Part shown: positions 17,014-26,541 of the stretch, in pieces
How the letters are laid out: the number at the start of each line of letters is the position of its first letter
Position numbering within the stretch: position 1 is the stretch's first letter
Assembly: GCA_034006985.1 (NCBI GenBank)
Contig: JAVERT010000015.1
Span: 1 to 64,000 of the forward strand
Source of the DNA: Gudongella sp034006985
GTDB lineage: Bacteria; Bacillota; Clostridia; Tissierellales; Tissierellaceae
DNA length: 64,000 nucleotides
Reading direction: 5' to 3'
Program-made: the position numbers and the translations under genes
Notes under the pieces: generated by a model
Database searches by the model: none
What the model was told of the DNA's origin: nothing
What the model saw: the letters and a program-made list of their open reading frames with translations, nothing else

Positions 17014-18393
17014 CTACATATTAATCGGTTTATCAATAATATCCAGCGCAGCTTCTACCAGTGGCTCTGAAAATGTAGGATGCGGGTGAATGCTTTTAGC
17101 TAAATCATATACAGTACCTTCAAGTTGCATGATAGAGACTGCTTCTGAAATCATATCAGATGCAGTTGGAGCCATGATATGAACACCAATTATTTCTCCA
17201 TAAGAATTATCGGATATAATTTCTATAAACCCTAGAGTTTCTTCTTCAGCAATAGCCATTCCATTTGCAGCTAGAGGGAATTTCCCCACACTGTAATCTA
17301 ATCCAGTTTTTTTAGCTTTTTCCTCTGTTATTCCAACACTAGCGATTTCAGGGAATGAATATACTACCTGAGGTACCAGATTGTAATTTAATTTACTCTC
17401 AATTCCCATAATATTTTCAACTGCTACAATTCCTTCTGCTGATGCAACATGAGCAAGTGGGATTTTACCATTTACATCTCCAATTACATATACATCTTTT
17501 AGATTAGTTTCTAATTTATTGTTAGTTTTAATATATCCATTTTCATCTAATTCAAGTTTAAGGTTTTCTAAGCCTTTTAAGTTCCCTTTTCTACCCATCA
17601 TAACTATGAAATTATCGGCAGAGTAAGTTTCCTCTTTTCCTTTTCTTTCGACAAGTAGCTCACCATCTTTAAAAGCTTTTGGAGTGGCTTCTGAAACAAT
17701 TTTCACGCCATCTTTTTTAAGCTGTCTTTCCAGGGTAGAAGCCAAGGTTTTATCCTCATAAGGTATTATCCCTTTTTCTGGATTAATCAAAGTCGTCTTT
17801 GTTCCAATAGCATTAAAGAATGTTGCAAATTCTACTGCATAAGTGTTATTACCTACGATTACAACTTCTTTAGGTTGAGATTTTAATCCTAGAACGCCTT
17901 TATGATCAATCACTTTTCCAGTTTCTAGCATCTTATCAAGACCATCCCAAGTAGGGAATTCAATGCCAGCTCCAGTAGCAATTATTAGCTTATCAAACTG
18001 GATTGTTTTATCATTAACTCCAATAGTATTTTTATCAATTAATTTACCTTCACCCTTTATGTGTTCAATGCCATTTTTTTTAAATAGCATTACTACTCCT
18101 GAAACAAGTTTATTGACCACGGAGTCTTTTTTATTTAAAAGTTTATCCCAATCAATCTTAACTTCATCTGGATTAATGCCAACTATTCCAAAGTTTTCAC
18201 ATCGCTTGATATCTCTAAAATGTTTTGCACTAACGAGCAATGTTTTAGTGGGGATACAACCCCAATTAAGACATAATCCACCAGGGCTATCCTTTTCTAT
18301 TATAACTACCTTGTTCCCAAGCTGAGCGGCTTTTATAGCCGCTACATAACCACCTGGGCCTGCTCCAAGTATTGCTATATCATATTTATCCAT
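17014..18393 (-). CDS. lpdA: Dihydrolipoyl dehydrogenase (E3)
   Basis: A 459-residue flavoprotein disulfide reductase that reoxidises the lipoyl arm and makes NADH. It has the FAD motif GAGPGGYVAA (residues 10-19), the redox pair Cys41/Cys46 in GGLCLNWGCIPTK, and the C-terminal catalytic HPHPTFSE. LNWG in place of the common LNVG is a variant also seen in other Firmicutes. It is the last gene of the four-gene complex operon, 15 bases after E2. Confidence 0.92.
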   Translation of the reverse strand: MDKYDIAILGAGPGGYVAAIKAAQLGNKVVIIEKDSPGGLCLNWGCIPTKTLLVSAKHFRDIKRCENFGIVGINPDEVKIDWDKLLNKKDSVVNKLVSGVVMLFKKNGIEHIKGEGKLIDKNTIGVNDKTIQFDKLIIATGAGIEFPTWDGLDKMLETGKVIDHKGVLGLKSQPKEVVIVGNNTYAVEFATFFNAIGTKTTLINPEKGIIPYEDKTLASTLERQLKKDGVKIVSEATPKAFKDGELLVERKGKEETYSADNFIVMMGRKGNLKGLENLKLELDENGYIKTNNKLETNLKDVYVIGDVNGKIPLAHVASAEGIVAVENIMGIESKLNYNLVPQVVYSFPEIASVGITEEKAKKTGLDYSVGKFPLAANGMAIAEEETLGFIEIISDNSYGEIIGVHIMAPTASDMISEAVSIMQLEGTVYDLAKSIHPHPTFSEPLVEAALDIIDKPINM

Positions 18394-18407
18394 ATTATCA
18401 ACTCCAT

Positions 18408-19724
18408 TTATGCTTTCATTAACAAGACTTCGGGATCACTTAATAAATCTTTAAGAAGATTTAAAAATCTAGCGCCACTTGCACCATCAATAGTCCTGTG
18501 GTCATAGGATAATGAAAGTGGAAGTACATATGCTATTTTAATCTCATCATTATCATCCACTATAGGTTTTTTAACAATTCTCCCAATTCCTAAAATAGCA
18601 GCTTCAGGATAATTGATTATTGGGATTCCAAACATTCCACCAATAGAGCCATAATTTGTAATTGAGAAACATCCGCCGCGAAGCTCAGATAGTTCAATTT
18701 TATTGTCTTTTGATCTACCTGCCAAATCTTCAACAGCTTTTGCTAAGTCAGAAATACTTTTAGTATCAGCATTCTTTATAACAGGAACCATTAAACCTCT
18801 ATCTGTATCAGTAGCTATTCCTATATTGTAGTAATGTTTTAAAATCAATTCATTTTTTTCTTCGTCTAGAGTTGAATTAAACTCTGGTATTTCCTTAAGC
18901 GCAATAATAACGGCTTTTATTATAAATGGAAGGAAGGTTAAATGAATATCATCCTTTTCGAAGATATCTTTATACCTTTTTCTAAATTCGTAGAGCTTTG
19001 ACACATCAATTTCATCCATCGCAGTGGTATGAGGAATAGTAAATCGTGACTCTGCCATCTTATGAGCAATGGTCTGTCTTATTTTAGTAAGAGGCACTCT
19101 TTCCTCTAGCTCTTCATTAAAAGCTATTGGAGAAGGCTTAGGAGCTCTATTTTGAGAATCCTGATGAGTCGTAGATTTAGTTTCACTGGCTTTTTTAATA
19201 TCATCTTTCATAACTCTGCCATTTGGACCGGTTCCATCAACGAAATTTATATCTACGCCTAAATCTTTTGCCATAGCTCTAGCAACAGGGGTGGCAAGAG
19301 ATTTTTTGTGTGTTTCAACTCTTATACTAGTACCTGAATGCTCATCGCTACTTGCAATCATTTGAGACGATGCTATAACTTCGCCAACTACACCTGCAGT
19401 TTCTTCTTCCTCTACAATAGGAACCTCTATTTTTTTATTTGGCTTTTCTGGTGCCTTGTCTGCTTCTATTTCCTCTGAATCACCAGATTCTGTATTTATA
19501 ACGACAAACACATCACCAACATGGATTGTGTCGCCTTTTTTTCCATTCAATTTAGATATTTTTCCGCTTTTTGGTGCGGGTATCTCGGTTGTTACTTTAT
19601 CCGTCTCGACTTCAGCGACAGAAGTGCCTTCTTCAATTTCTTGGCCTTCTTCGACAAGCCATTTCGTAATAACTCCTTCGTGGATACCTTCGCCAATATC
19701 GGGAAATTTAAACTCAAATTTCAT
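18408..19724 (-). CDS. 2-oxoacid dehydrogenase E2 (dihydrolipoamide acyltransferase)
   Basis: A 438-residue E2 with one lipoyl domain (residues 1-78, lipoyl lysine Lys43 in ETDKVTTEIP), a linker, the peripheral subunit-binding domain near residues 135-172 (ATPVARAMAKDLGVD), and the catalytic acyltransferase domain from about 205 to the end with the active-site SYDHRTIDG. It carries the acyl group to CoA. The acyl specificity (acetyl or branched-chain) is not fixed by these motifs. The short gap and GGAGG site place it in the operon between E1 beta and E3. Confidence 0.9.
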   Translation of the reverse strand: MKFEFKFPDIGEGIHEGVITKWLVEEGQEIEEGTSVAEVETDKVTTEIPAPKSGKISKLNGKKGDTIHVGDVFVVINTESGDSEEIEADKAPEKPNKKIEVPIVEEEETAGVVGEVIASSQMIASSDEHSGTSIRVETHKKSLATPVARAMAKDLGVDINFVDGTGPNGRVMKDDIKKASETKSTTHQDSQNRAPKPSPIAFNEELEERVPLTKIRQTIAHKMAESRFTIPHTTAMDEIDVSKLYEFRKRYKDIFEKDDIHLTFLPFIIKAVIIALKEIPEFNSTLDEEKNELILKHYYNIGIATDTDRGLMVPVIKNADTKSISDLAKAVEDLAGRSKDNKIELSELRGGCFSITNYGSIGGMFGIPIINYPEAAILGIGRIVKKPIVDDNDEIKIAYVLPLSLSYDHRTIDGASGARFLNLLKDLLSDPEVLLMKA

Positions 19725-19739
19725 TTTTTCCCCTCCTTG

Positions 19740-20720
19740 TTAATATCTGACTACCTCTTCTATTTTAGCTGCAATTCGCTCTATGCTAGGCATATAGTGT
19801 TTTTCTCCTCTAGGAAGTGGGAATGTTGTATCAAACCCAGTTAATCTAGTAGGAGGAGCTTCTAGATAGAGAAAAGCTTTTTCATTTATAATAGAGATTA
19901 TTTCCGCACCAAGGCCTAATGTCTTCGGAGCTTCATGAACGACTAAAATCCTACCAGTTTTTTTAACTGATTCAACAAAGCTATCCCTATCCATAGGGGC
20001 AATTGTCCTTAAATCAATAATTTCAACTGAAATTCCTTTTTCTTCAGCAAGTTTTACAGCTTTTTGGACATCAGGAACCATAGCACCCCATGCCACAATC
20101 GTTATATCATCACCTTCTTGTAATATTTTAGCTTTTCCTAGAGGTATTTCATAGGCCTCTTCAGGAACTTCTTGTTTAAATGCCCTATAAATTCTTTTAG
20201 GTTCCCAAAATAGAACAGGGTCAGGATCTCTTATAGCTGCGATAAGAAGACCTTTAGCGTCATATGGAGTTGATGGTATAACTACTTTTAAACCTGGTAT
20301 TTGAGCAAATATTGCCTCAGTACTTTCAGAATGATGCTCAAGTGCTCGAATCCCCCCACCATAAGGACTTCTAATAACCATAGGCAGCCCATATTTTCCA
20401 CGAGATCTATTTCTCATTCTAGCAACATGACTTATAATCTGGTTAAATGCAGGATATGAAAATCCAGAAAACTGCATCTCAACAATTGGTTTTAACCCAT
20501 TTACGGCCATTCCAAGAGCTGACCCAACAATCGCAGATTCGGCGAGTGGTGTATCAAAAACCCTTTCTTTACCATATTTCTTTTGAAGGTCTAGAGTAGC
20601 ACGGAATACTCCACCTTCTAAACCAACATCTTCACCATACACTATTATGGTTTTATCATTTTCCATTTCATTCATTAATGCTTGATTTATCGCTTGAACT
20701 ATATTTAATGCATTAGCCAT
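19740..20720 (-). CDS. pdhB: Pyruvate-type dehydrogenase E1 beta subunit
   Basis: A 326-residue transketolase-like subunit. IVYGEDVGLEGGVFRAT near residue 26, the EMQFSGFSYPAFNQI block near 80, and HEAPKTLGLGAEI near 265 are typical of PdhB/BkdB/AcoB. It forms the TPP site with the alpha subunit. Two bases separate it from the alpha gene stop. PdhB, BkdB and AcoB are hard to tell apart from sequence alone. Confidence 0.88.
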   Translation of the reverse strand: MANALNIVQAINQALMNEMENDKTIIVYGEDVGLEGGVFRATLDLQKKYGKERVFDTPLAESAIVGSALGMAVNGLKPIVEMQFSGFSYPAFNQIISHVARMRNRSRGKYGLPMVIRSPYGGGIRALEHHSESTEAIFAQIPGLKVVIPSTPYDAKGLLIAAIRDPDPVLFWEPKRIYRAFKQEVPEEAYEIPLGKAKILQEGDDITIVAWGAMVPDVQKAVKLAEEKGISVEIIDLRTIAPMDRDSFVESVKKTGRILVVHEAPKTLGLGAEIISIINEKAFLYLEAPPTRLTGFDTTFPLPRGEKHYMPSIERIAAKIEEVVRY

Positions 20721-20722
20721 AA

Positions 20723-21805
20723 TTATTTACCTCCTTCTAGAAAAGCTTTGTATTCATCTAGCTGTTCTTGGAGCTGGTCTGTCATAGTAGCATATTGATA
20801 TTTAAAGATATCTTCAATCTCAGTATCTGAATTATCTTCAATTTCTTCAAATGTGTTTTTGACTTCATCATCCAATTCCTTTAAAGTTTTTTCTTCCCAT
20901 TCATCTGTTAAAATTCCTTTAGCCTTAAGATATAGACCAAATCTGGTAATAGGATTTTTTTCTTGCCATTCTTCAACTTCTTTGTCATCTCTATATTTAG
21001 TAGGGTCATCTGAAGTTGTATGAGCACCTAATCTATAAGTGTAGGCTTCAATTAGAGAAGGTCCTTCACCATTTCTAGCTCTATTAATAGCTTCTTTAGT
21101 TGCATTATAGACTGCAAAGATGTCATTCCCATCTACAACAATTCCTGGTATTCCATATGCTACAGCCTTTTGTGCAAGATTTTCACTCATTGTTTGTATT
21201 TTTCTTGAAGTAGAAATTGCATATTGGTTGTTTTGGATTATAAATACTACAGGTGCATTAAAAACAGCAGCAAAGTTTAATGACTCATGAAAATCACCTT
21301 GTGAAGTTCCGCCGTCACCAACATAAGTTACTGCAACATTTTTTTCACCCTTAATATTATTAGCCATTCCAATTCCAACTGCATGTTGCATTTGAGACGC
21401 AATAGGCACTGAAACTGGAAGAACTCTTACATCATCTGGATAGTGACTACCCCATTCATTACCGTACCAGTAAAGATAGATGTTTTTTAGCGGAGCGCCT
21501 CTTGTTAACCAAGCCCCAAGCTCTCTAAAAGCAGGGACCAAAAAGTCATCTTTTTCCATTGGGAAAGCACTTCCTATTTGGGCAGCTTCTTGTCCACTAT
21601 TTGGTGCATAGGTTAACATTCTGCCTTGTCTTTGATAAGAAAGTGCTCTGTCGTCAATGGTCCTTGTAAATAGCATTAGTTTATATATCCTAAGGAGTTC
21701 ATCATCACTTAGCTTAGGAATTTCTTCTTTGTTTTTTACTTTTCCTTTTGGATTTAGGACACTGTATACCTTATTTTCCAAAGGGTTGTAATCTTCAAAT
21801 CGCAT
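20723..21805 (-). CDS. pdhA: Pyruvate-type dehydrogenase E1 alpha subunit
   Basis: A 360-residue TPP-binding E1 alpha. GDGGTSQGDFHESLNFAAVF near residue 162 with the later NNQYAISTS is the TPP-magnesium motif in the form seen in Gram-positive PdhA. The phosphorylation-loop region reads YRLGAHTTSDDPTKYR. It is the first gene of the E1-E1-E2-E3 operon and follows AGGAGG. A pyruvate substrate is favoured by the resemblance to Bacillus-type PdhA. A branched-chain substrate is possible given the adjacent island. Confidence 0.87.
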   Translation of the reverse strand: MRFEDYNPLENKVYSVLNPKGKVKNKEEIPKLSDDELLRIYKLMLFTRTIDDRALSYQRQGRMLTYAPNSGQEAAQIGSAFPMEKDDFLVPAFRELGAWLTRGAPLKNIYLYWYGNEWGSHYPDDVRVLPVSVPIASQMQHAVGIGMANNIKGEKNVAVTYVGDGGTSQGDFHESLNFAAVFNAPVVFIIQNNQYAISTSRKIQTMSENLAQKAVAYGIPGIVVDGNDIFAVYNATKEAINRARNGEGPSLIEAYTYRLGAHTTSDDPTKYRDDKEVEEWQEKNPITRFGLYLKAKGILTDEWEEKTLKELDDEVKNTFEEIEDNSDTEIEDIFKYQYATMTDQLQEQLDEYKAFLEGGK

Positions 21806-21855
21806 AGTATAACCTCCTGTAAATTTTTATTTGATAATCATTGTTGTTTACATCA

Positions 21856-21884
21856 TATATATCTCCATAAATATGAGAATTCAA
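21856..21884 (-). promoter_or_regulatory. Putative promoter of the E1-E3 operon
   Basis: On the minus strand TTGAAT (21884-21879) and TATATA (21861-21856) are spaced by 17 bases, about 50 bases before the E1 alpha start. The spacer holds an imperfect TCTC...GAGA palindrome that could be an operator. Confidence 0.45.
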
Positions 21885-21986
21885 ACACTATTGCTAGAAG
21901 TTTAGAAAACAGATGCAAGGGTATATGATAAAATGTGTGAAATGGCAATTAAACTAAGAAAAGCACAATAAAGGATGGGAGTAATA

Positions 21987-23459
21987 TTGAATATATTATA
22001 CGCAAAACTCAGAGAGGTTTTGGTTTCTGTACTGCCAATAACAATTTTTGCCTTAATTTTAAGCCAAACTATCTCTCCAATGAGTGGATCTGAAATATTT
22101 ATTTTTTTAAGAGGATCATTATTAGTAATTTTGGGATTAACTATATTTATTATAGGGGTAGATTTAGGAATTAGCCCTATTGGAAGATATCTAGGAGCAT
22201 CAATAGTAAAATCAAATAAAGTTTGGGTCATAGTTTTGTCGGGACTTTTCTTAGGTTTTATGATTTCAATTGCAGAACCAGCTCTACATATATTAGCAGG
22301 AGAAGTGGAATTAGTAACAGCTGGTAGCATATTAAGTATAGACATACTGATTATTGTTTCAATTGGTTTGGCAATAATGCTAAGTATAGGTTTTTTGAGG
22401 ATGGTATATAATATATCACTTAAAACTGTATTTGCAGTATTATATGGGCTGATATTAGTCTTAGGAATTTTTGCACCTCGTGAGATTTTAGCAATAGCAT
22501 TTGATACATCCGGAGCAACTACTGGAACAATGACAGTACCCTTTATTTTAGCACTTGCAGTTGGGATATCTGCTATGAGAAAGGATTCAAAAGCCTCTGA
22601 GGCAGGGAGCTTTGGACTACTTGGCGTTGCCTCAGCAGGGGCAATTATATCTGTACTTTTTATGAGTATCGTAAATAAAACATCTATATCAACAGGGGAT
22701 ATAAGTGCCATTGTGGTTCAGGATATTCCAATATCAATGTTTCAAAGAATTCTCTTAACTTCAGGAGAAGTTATAATGGCCTTACTCCCTATATTAATCT
22801 TATTTATTGTTTTGCAAAAAACTGTATTTAATCTTTCTAAAACGAAAGTAAAAAGTATAATCAAGGGACTTCTGTATGCTTATTTAGGACTTGTATTGTT
22901 TTTAATTGGAGTAAATACTGGTTTTATGGATATAGGTCGAGAAGTTGGTTATCAATTAGCTTATATGGATAATAAATTTTTGATAGTAACTATAGGATTT
23001 TCCTTAGGACTAATGACTATACTTGCAGAACCAGCGGTTTATGTCTTAACTCACCAAATAGAAGAAGTGACCAGTGGGTATGTTAAAAGGAAATCTGTAC
23101 TAGCTTTTCTTGGAGTTGGGGTAGGTTTTGCAGTCGCATTTTCTATGATAAGAATAGTTATTCCAGCTGTTCAACTTTGGCATTTTTTACTACCTGGATA
23201 TATTATATCTGTAGGATTAATGTACTTTGTCCCTGAATTATTCGTGGGTATTGCATTTGACTCTGGGGGAGTTGCCTCTGGACCTATGACTGCGACATTT
23301 ATATTAGCATTTACTCAAGGTGCTGCAGATGCTGTACCAAGTGCAGATATTCTTGTAGATGGATTTGGAATGATTGCAATGGTAGCAATGACACCTGTAA
23401 TAGCATTACAGATATTAGGATTGATATTTAAGATTAAATCTGGAAAGGTAGGTGTTTAA
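21987..23459 (+). CDS. DUF1538 family membrane protein, internally duplicated
   Basis: An integral membrane protein of about 490 residues made of two homologous DUF1538 halves. The first half contains IIGVDLGISPIGRYLG and ISIAEPALHILAGEVE. The second repeats this as LIGVNTGFMDIGREVG and TILAEPAVYVLTHQIE, and both halves end with FDTSGATTGTMT or FDSGGVASGPMT. The pattern is that of a two-repeat transporter. Substrate is unknown. The TTG at 21987 has GGGAG at good spacing; the ATG at 21975 lies right on a possible site and would add four residues. It is followed at once by a tandem P-II gene, a pairing that suggests regulated transport. Confidence 0.75.
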   Translation: MNILYAKLREVLVSVLPITIFALILSQTISPMSGSEIFIFLRGSLLVILGLTIFIIGVDLGISPIGRYLGASIVKSNKVWVIVLSGLFLGFMISIAEPALHILAGEVELVTAGSILSIDILIIVSIGLAIMLSIGFLRMVYNISLKTVFAVLYGLILVLGIFAPREILAIAFDTSGATTGTMTVPFILALAVGISAMRKDSKASEAGSFGLLGVASAGAIISVLFMSIVNKTSISTGDISAIVVQDIPISMFQRILLTSGEVIMALLPILILFIVLQKTVFNLSKTKVKSIIKGLLYAYLGLVLFLIGVNTGFMDIGREVGYQLAYMDNKFLIVTIGFSLGLMTILAEPAVYVLTHQIEEVTSGYVKRKSVLAFLGVGVGFAVAFSMIRIVIPAVQLWHFLLPGYIISVGLMYFVPELFVGIAFDSGGVASGPMTATFILAFTQGAADAVPSADILVDGFGMIAMVAMTPVIALQILGLIFKIKSGKVGV

Positions 23460-23460
23460 G

Positions 23461-24120
23461 ATGCATAATAAAATCAAGCCTAATTATCAGCTTATAAATA
23501 TAATAGTAGATTTTGGGAAGGCGAGTAGAATACTCCATAAAGCAAAACAACTAGGGATACCAGGAGGTACTGTTTGTTTAGCTGCAGGTACTGTTAACCA
23601 TGGATTTTTAAATTTTCTTGGATTAAGAGATACTAGAAAAGAAATAATATATATGGTTGCTGATAAACGATTTTCGTCTGAAGTATTGGAAATATTAAAT
23701 AAAGAATTTGAATTTTACAAACCAAACCATGGAATTGCTTATACAACGGATATAGGTCAAGTGATTGGGACTAGGTTAATTAGATTTGATAAATGTGAAG
23801 ATGAGGGAGATGAAAATATGCACCAGCTAATTAATGTTATCGTAGATAGAGGCAAGGCTGAAGTTGTAATTGAAGCCGCAACAGAAGTTGGTTCTAAAGG
23901 TGGAACTATAATAAATGCAAGAGGATCTGGTGTGCATGAAACTCAGAAACTTTTTGGAATGGAAGTAGAACCTGAAAAAGAAATAGTTGTAATAATTGCA
24001 AAGATAGAGGACGCAGAAGCTATAGTAGAAAATATAACTTTAAAAATAGATATATCAAAACCAGGAAATGGAATAATATATACCCAAAATGTCAATAAAG
24101 TATATGGATTAGCCGAATAA
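23461..24120 (+). CDS. Tandem P-II family protein
   Basis: A 219-residue protein with two P-II-like domains in one chain. Domain 1 (about 10-107) runs from YQLINIIVDFGKASRIL to GIAYTTDIGQVIG, and domain 2 (about 118-219) from HQLINVIVDRGKAEVVI to GIIYTQNVNKVYG. P-II proteins usually form trimers of single domains and bind nucleotides or small ligands to control transporters or enzymes. A fused pair is unusual in geometry. Each domain keeps the GGT turn (IPGGTVC, SKGGTII). It begins 1 base after the DUF1538 stop, so the two very likely work together. Confidence 0.8.
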   Translation: MHNKIKPNYQLINIIVDFGKASRILHKAKQLGIPGGTVCLAAGTVNHGFLNFLGLRDTRKEIIYMVADKRFSSEVLEILNKEFEFYKPNHGIAYTTDIGQVIGTRLIRFDKCEDEGDENMHQLINVIVDRGKAEVVIEAATEVGSKGGTIINARGSGVHETQKLFGMEVEPEKEIVVIIAKIEDAEAIVENITLKIDISKPGNGIIYTQNVNKVYGLAE

Positions 24121-24135
24121 GATTAAAAAATAAAA

Positions 24136-24160
24136 GTCGGGTACTATTATAGTACCCGAC
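24136..24160. terminator. Bidirectional terminator
   Basis: GTCGGGTACT and AGTACCCGAC form a 10-base perfect stem around ATTAT, with A-rich sequence before it and T-containing sequence after it. It lies between the convergent P-II and psuG genes. Confidence 0.88.
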
Positions 24161-24166
24161 TAAATA

Positions 24167-25078
24167 TTACATTTTATTAAGTTCTATAGCAATATCACTT
24201 GCAAGCTTTGCATTATTGTATACAAGCTGAATATTTGAATTTAAGGATTGACCTTCTGTAATTGCTGCAATTTTTGCTAATAGGTAAGGAGTTGCAGCTT
24301 TTCCTTTGATTCCTAATTGTTTAGCTTCTGCAATAGCTTCTGAAATAGCATCTTCAATAAGTGATTTTTCCATTGAAAATTCTTCTGGTATGGGGTTTGT
24401 TACTAATACTCCGCCATTTAATCCCATAGCCCATTTAGAGTACATTAAAGAAGCAATCTCTTCTGCAGATTTCATATTATAGTCTACTTTATAGTCACTT
24501 TGTATAGTATAAAAAGCAGGGAGTGTGTCTGTATTGTAACCTAGAACTGGAACACCTTTAGTTTCAAGGTATTCTAGAGTTAAACCTAAATCAAGAATAG
24601 CTTTAGCACCAGCACAAACAACTGCTACATTTGTATGGGCAAGCTCTTCTAAATCAGCAGATATATCCATAGTACTTTCGGCACCTCTATGAACTCCACC
24701 AATGCCTCCAGTAGCAAATACCTTTATACCAGCAAGTGCTGCTATAATCATGGTTGAAGCAACTGTTGTAGCACCATCCATCTTTTTAGAAATAATATAT
24801 GGAATATCACGTCTGGAAACTTTTGCGATTTGATTATTTTTTCCCATAAAGTCAATTTCATCATGAGTAAGTCCTACTTTTAATCTTCCGTTTATAATTG
24901 CGATAGTTGCCGGTACAGCGCCTTTATCTATTATTATTCTCTCAACGGCTATAGCAGTTTCAACATTTTGAGGATAAGGCATTCCGTGAGAAATGATTGT
25001 GGATTCTAATGCAACAATTGGAAGATTATGTGACAGTGCTACTTTTACTTCTTCACTTATATCAATAAATTTATTCAT
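24167..25078 (-). CDS. psuG: Pseudouridine-5'-phosphate glycosidase
   Basis: A 303-residue enzyme that splits pseudouridine 5'-phosphate into uracil and ribose 5-phosphate. It has the family motifs VALESTIISHGMPYPQN near residue 22, DGATTVASTMI near 100, and FATGGIGGVHRGAE near 119. It overlaps psuK by 4 bases in the same operon, so the pair forms a complete pseudouridine breakdown route. Confidence 0.93.
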   Translation of the reverse strand: MNKFIDISEEVKVALSHNLPIVALESTIISHGMPYPQNVETAIAVERIIIDKGAVPATIAIINGRLKVGLTHDEIDFMGKNNQIAKVSRRDIPYIISKKMDGATTVASTMIIAALAGIKVFATGGIGGVHRGAESTMDISADLEELAHTNVAVVCAGAKAILDLGLTLEYLETKGVPVLGYNTDTLPAFYTIQSDYKVDYNMKSAEEIASLMYSKWAMGLNGGVLVTNPIPEEFSMEKSLIEDAISEAIAEAKQLGIKGKAATPYLLAKIAAITEGQSLNSNIQLVYNNAKLASDIAIELNKM

Positions 25079-26025
25079 ATCTTTATCTCCTCGACTTTCT
25101 TTGATAGTTTTATTATATCTTCTATTCTGATATCACGGTTAATAGTTTGTGGAGTATCCATAGCCATCGATGCAGCGGCCATTGCAAGACGGACAGTATC
25201 TTTAAATTTTAAACCATTATATTCTCCATATACAAGCCCTGCTTGAAATGCATCTCCAGCGCCAGTAACATTTTTAGGTTTTTTATTTAAAGTATCCATC
25301 ACCCCAAAGCCATCTTTACTACTATAAAATACGCCTCTTTCAGATAACGAGATACAAATATTGTGAACACCTTTTTTATGAAGAATAGCACAAGCATTTT
25401 TCATATCATCATAGCTATTTATGGTTATTCCTGTTAAGACTTCAGCTTCTTTCAAATTTGGTTTTATAGTATGAAAACGACCAATTATAGATTTAGCCTT
25501 TTTAGCCTTGATATTTGAAACTGTGTCTAGGAACAGCTTTTTATCTCCAAATAACTCGGTTGCATAGGTAAGTATTTCTCCGCCAGGGTTGGTATCAAAT
25601 ACAATTATAGAACTGTTTTTAATTGTTTTATAATTTTCAAAGATATAATCTCGATTTAAATACTCAATGATGTCCATATCATTTATTGCAACATCCATAT
25701 CCTTGTTTTCATCTAAGATAGCCAAGTAAGTACCAGTATTTACTCCAGCAACTACTTTTACAAAACTCATATCGACTCCCGAAACAGTGGTTTCAGAAAT
25801 TAGCTTATCTCCATAAATATCTTCTCCAACTACTGAAAACATCTTTATGGGTAGGCCTAGTAGACCTATATTTTCTGCAATATTTCGGCCGACACCTCCT
25901 AAAGTCAATTCCACTGAGCCTAGATTAGAATCTCCTCTTATAAGAGTTGAATGGGGAAGACCTATTATATCTATATTGCACCCACCAAGAACAGAAACAT
26001 AATTTTCAATTTCAACTTTATTCAT
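25075..26025 (-). CDS. psuK: PfkB family pseudouridine kinase
   Basis: A 316-residue ribokinase-fold kinase. LGGCNIDIIG near the start, GGVGRNIAENIGLLG near 43, and the C-terminal active-site motif KPKNVTGAGDAFQAGL with the catalytic aspartate are visible. The coupling to psuG identifies the substrate as pseudouridine. Family members can phosphorylate related nucleosides. Confidence 0.9.
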   Translation of the reverse strand: MNKVEIENYVSVLGGCNIDIIGLPHSTLIRGDSNLGSVELTLGGVGRNIAENIGLLGLPIKMFSVVGEDIYGDKLISETTVSGVDMSFVKVVAGVNTGTYLAILDENKDMDVAINDMDIIEYLNRDYIFENYKTIKNSSIIVFDTNPGGEILTYATELFGDKKLFLDTVSNIKAKKAKSIIGRFHTIKPNLKEAEVLTGITINSYDDMKNACAILHKKGVHNICISLSERGVFYSSKDGFGVMDTLNKKPKNVTGAGDAFQAGLVYGEYNGLKFKDTVRLAMAAASMAMDTPQTINRDIRIEDIIKLSKKVEEIKI

Positions 26026-26099
26026 TAAACCACCACCATATTTAGTATTTTACCTACATTAAGTATACCCTTTGAAAATGGTATTCATCGATTAAATAA

Positions 26100-26471
26100 T
26101 CATTTTCGCCAAAAAGTTGTGCAATTTGCTTTGTCTAAAATATTAAACTCAATAATATTTTCAAGTAATGAATACTCAACAGGCTTGTTCCAAGGTATTC
26201 GAATCAACATCTTGGTGTGTTCATAGCCAGCTTGTATAATTTCATTAGAGAAATGAATAATTCCTGCGCTTTCTGGGGTAACAGCTAAATGGCCTTTAGC
26301 TACACTAAATGCAATAATAAAAGTGCCGTGGTCAGTAAACATAGGCTGATTCCATGCAATCCGTGGGACTAAAATTGGATACTTAAAAGTTAGCCAATTT
26401 AAAACCTCTTCAGTTCTAGTACGGTGTTCTAAATTATCAATACTATCTAAATAGTTTGAGAATACTTGCAT
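26100..26471 (-). CDS. DUF1801 domain protein (YdhG-like)
   Basis: A 123-residue protein of the DUF1801/YdhG group, with VPRIAWNQPMFTDHG near residue 36 and the closing IRIPWNKPVEYSLLENIIEFNI. It is a second, divergent copy relative to the one at 6916. AGGATG lies before the start. It sits next to a YdeI-like gene, a frequent neighbour type among small stress proteins. No activity can be assigned. Confidence 0.72.
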   Translation of the reverse strand: MQVFSNYLDSIDNLEHRTRTEEVLNWLTFKYPILVPRIAWNQPMFTDHGTFIIAFSVAKGHLAVTPESAGIIHFSNEIIQAGYEHTKMLIRIPWNKPVEYSLLENIIEFNILDKANCTTFWRK

Positions 26472-26541
26472 ATAATTTTCACATCCTTTTATAATGGCTA
26501 CTTTAATCTACAGATATCCTTTAATTTTATTTCAAACTGTA

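Noticed and set aside
21902..22711. 269-residue frame antisense to the DUF1538 gene
   Set aside because: It is a shadow of a long hydrophobic gene on the other strand, shows low-complexity Ile/Ser composition and has no RBS.
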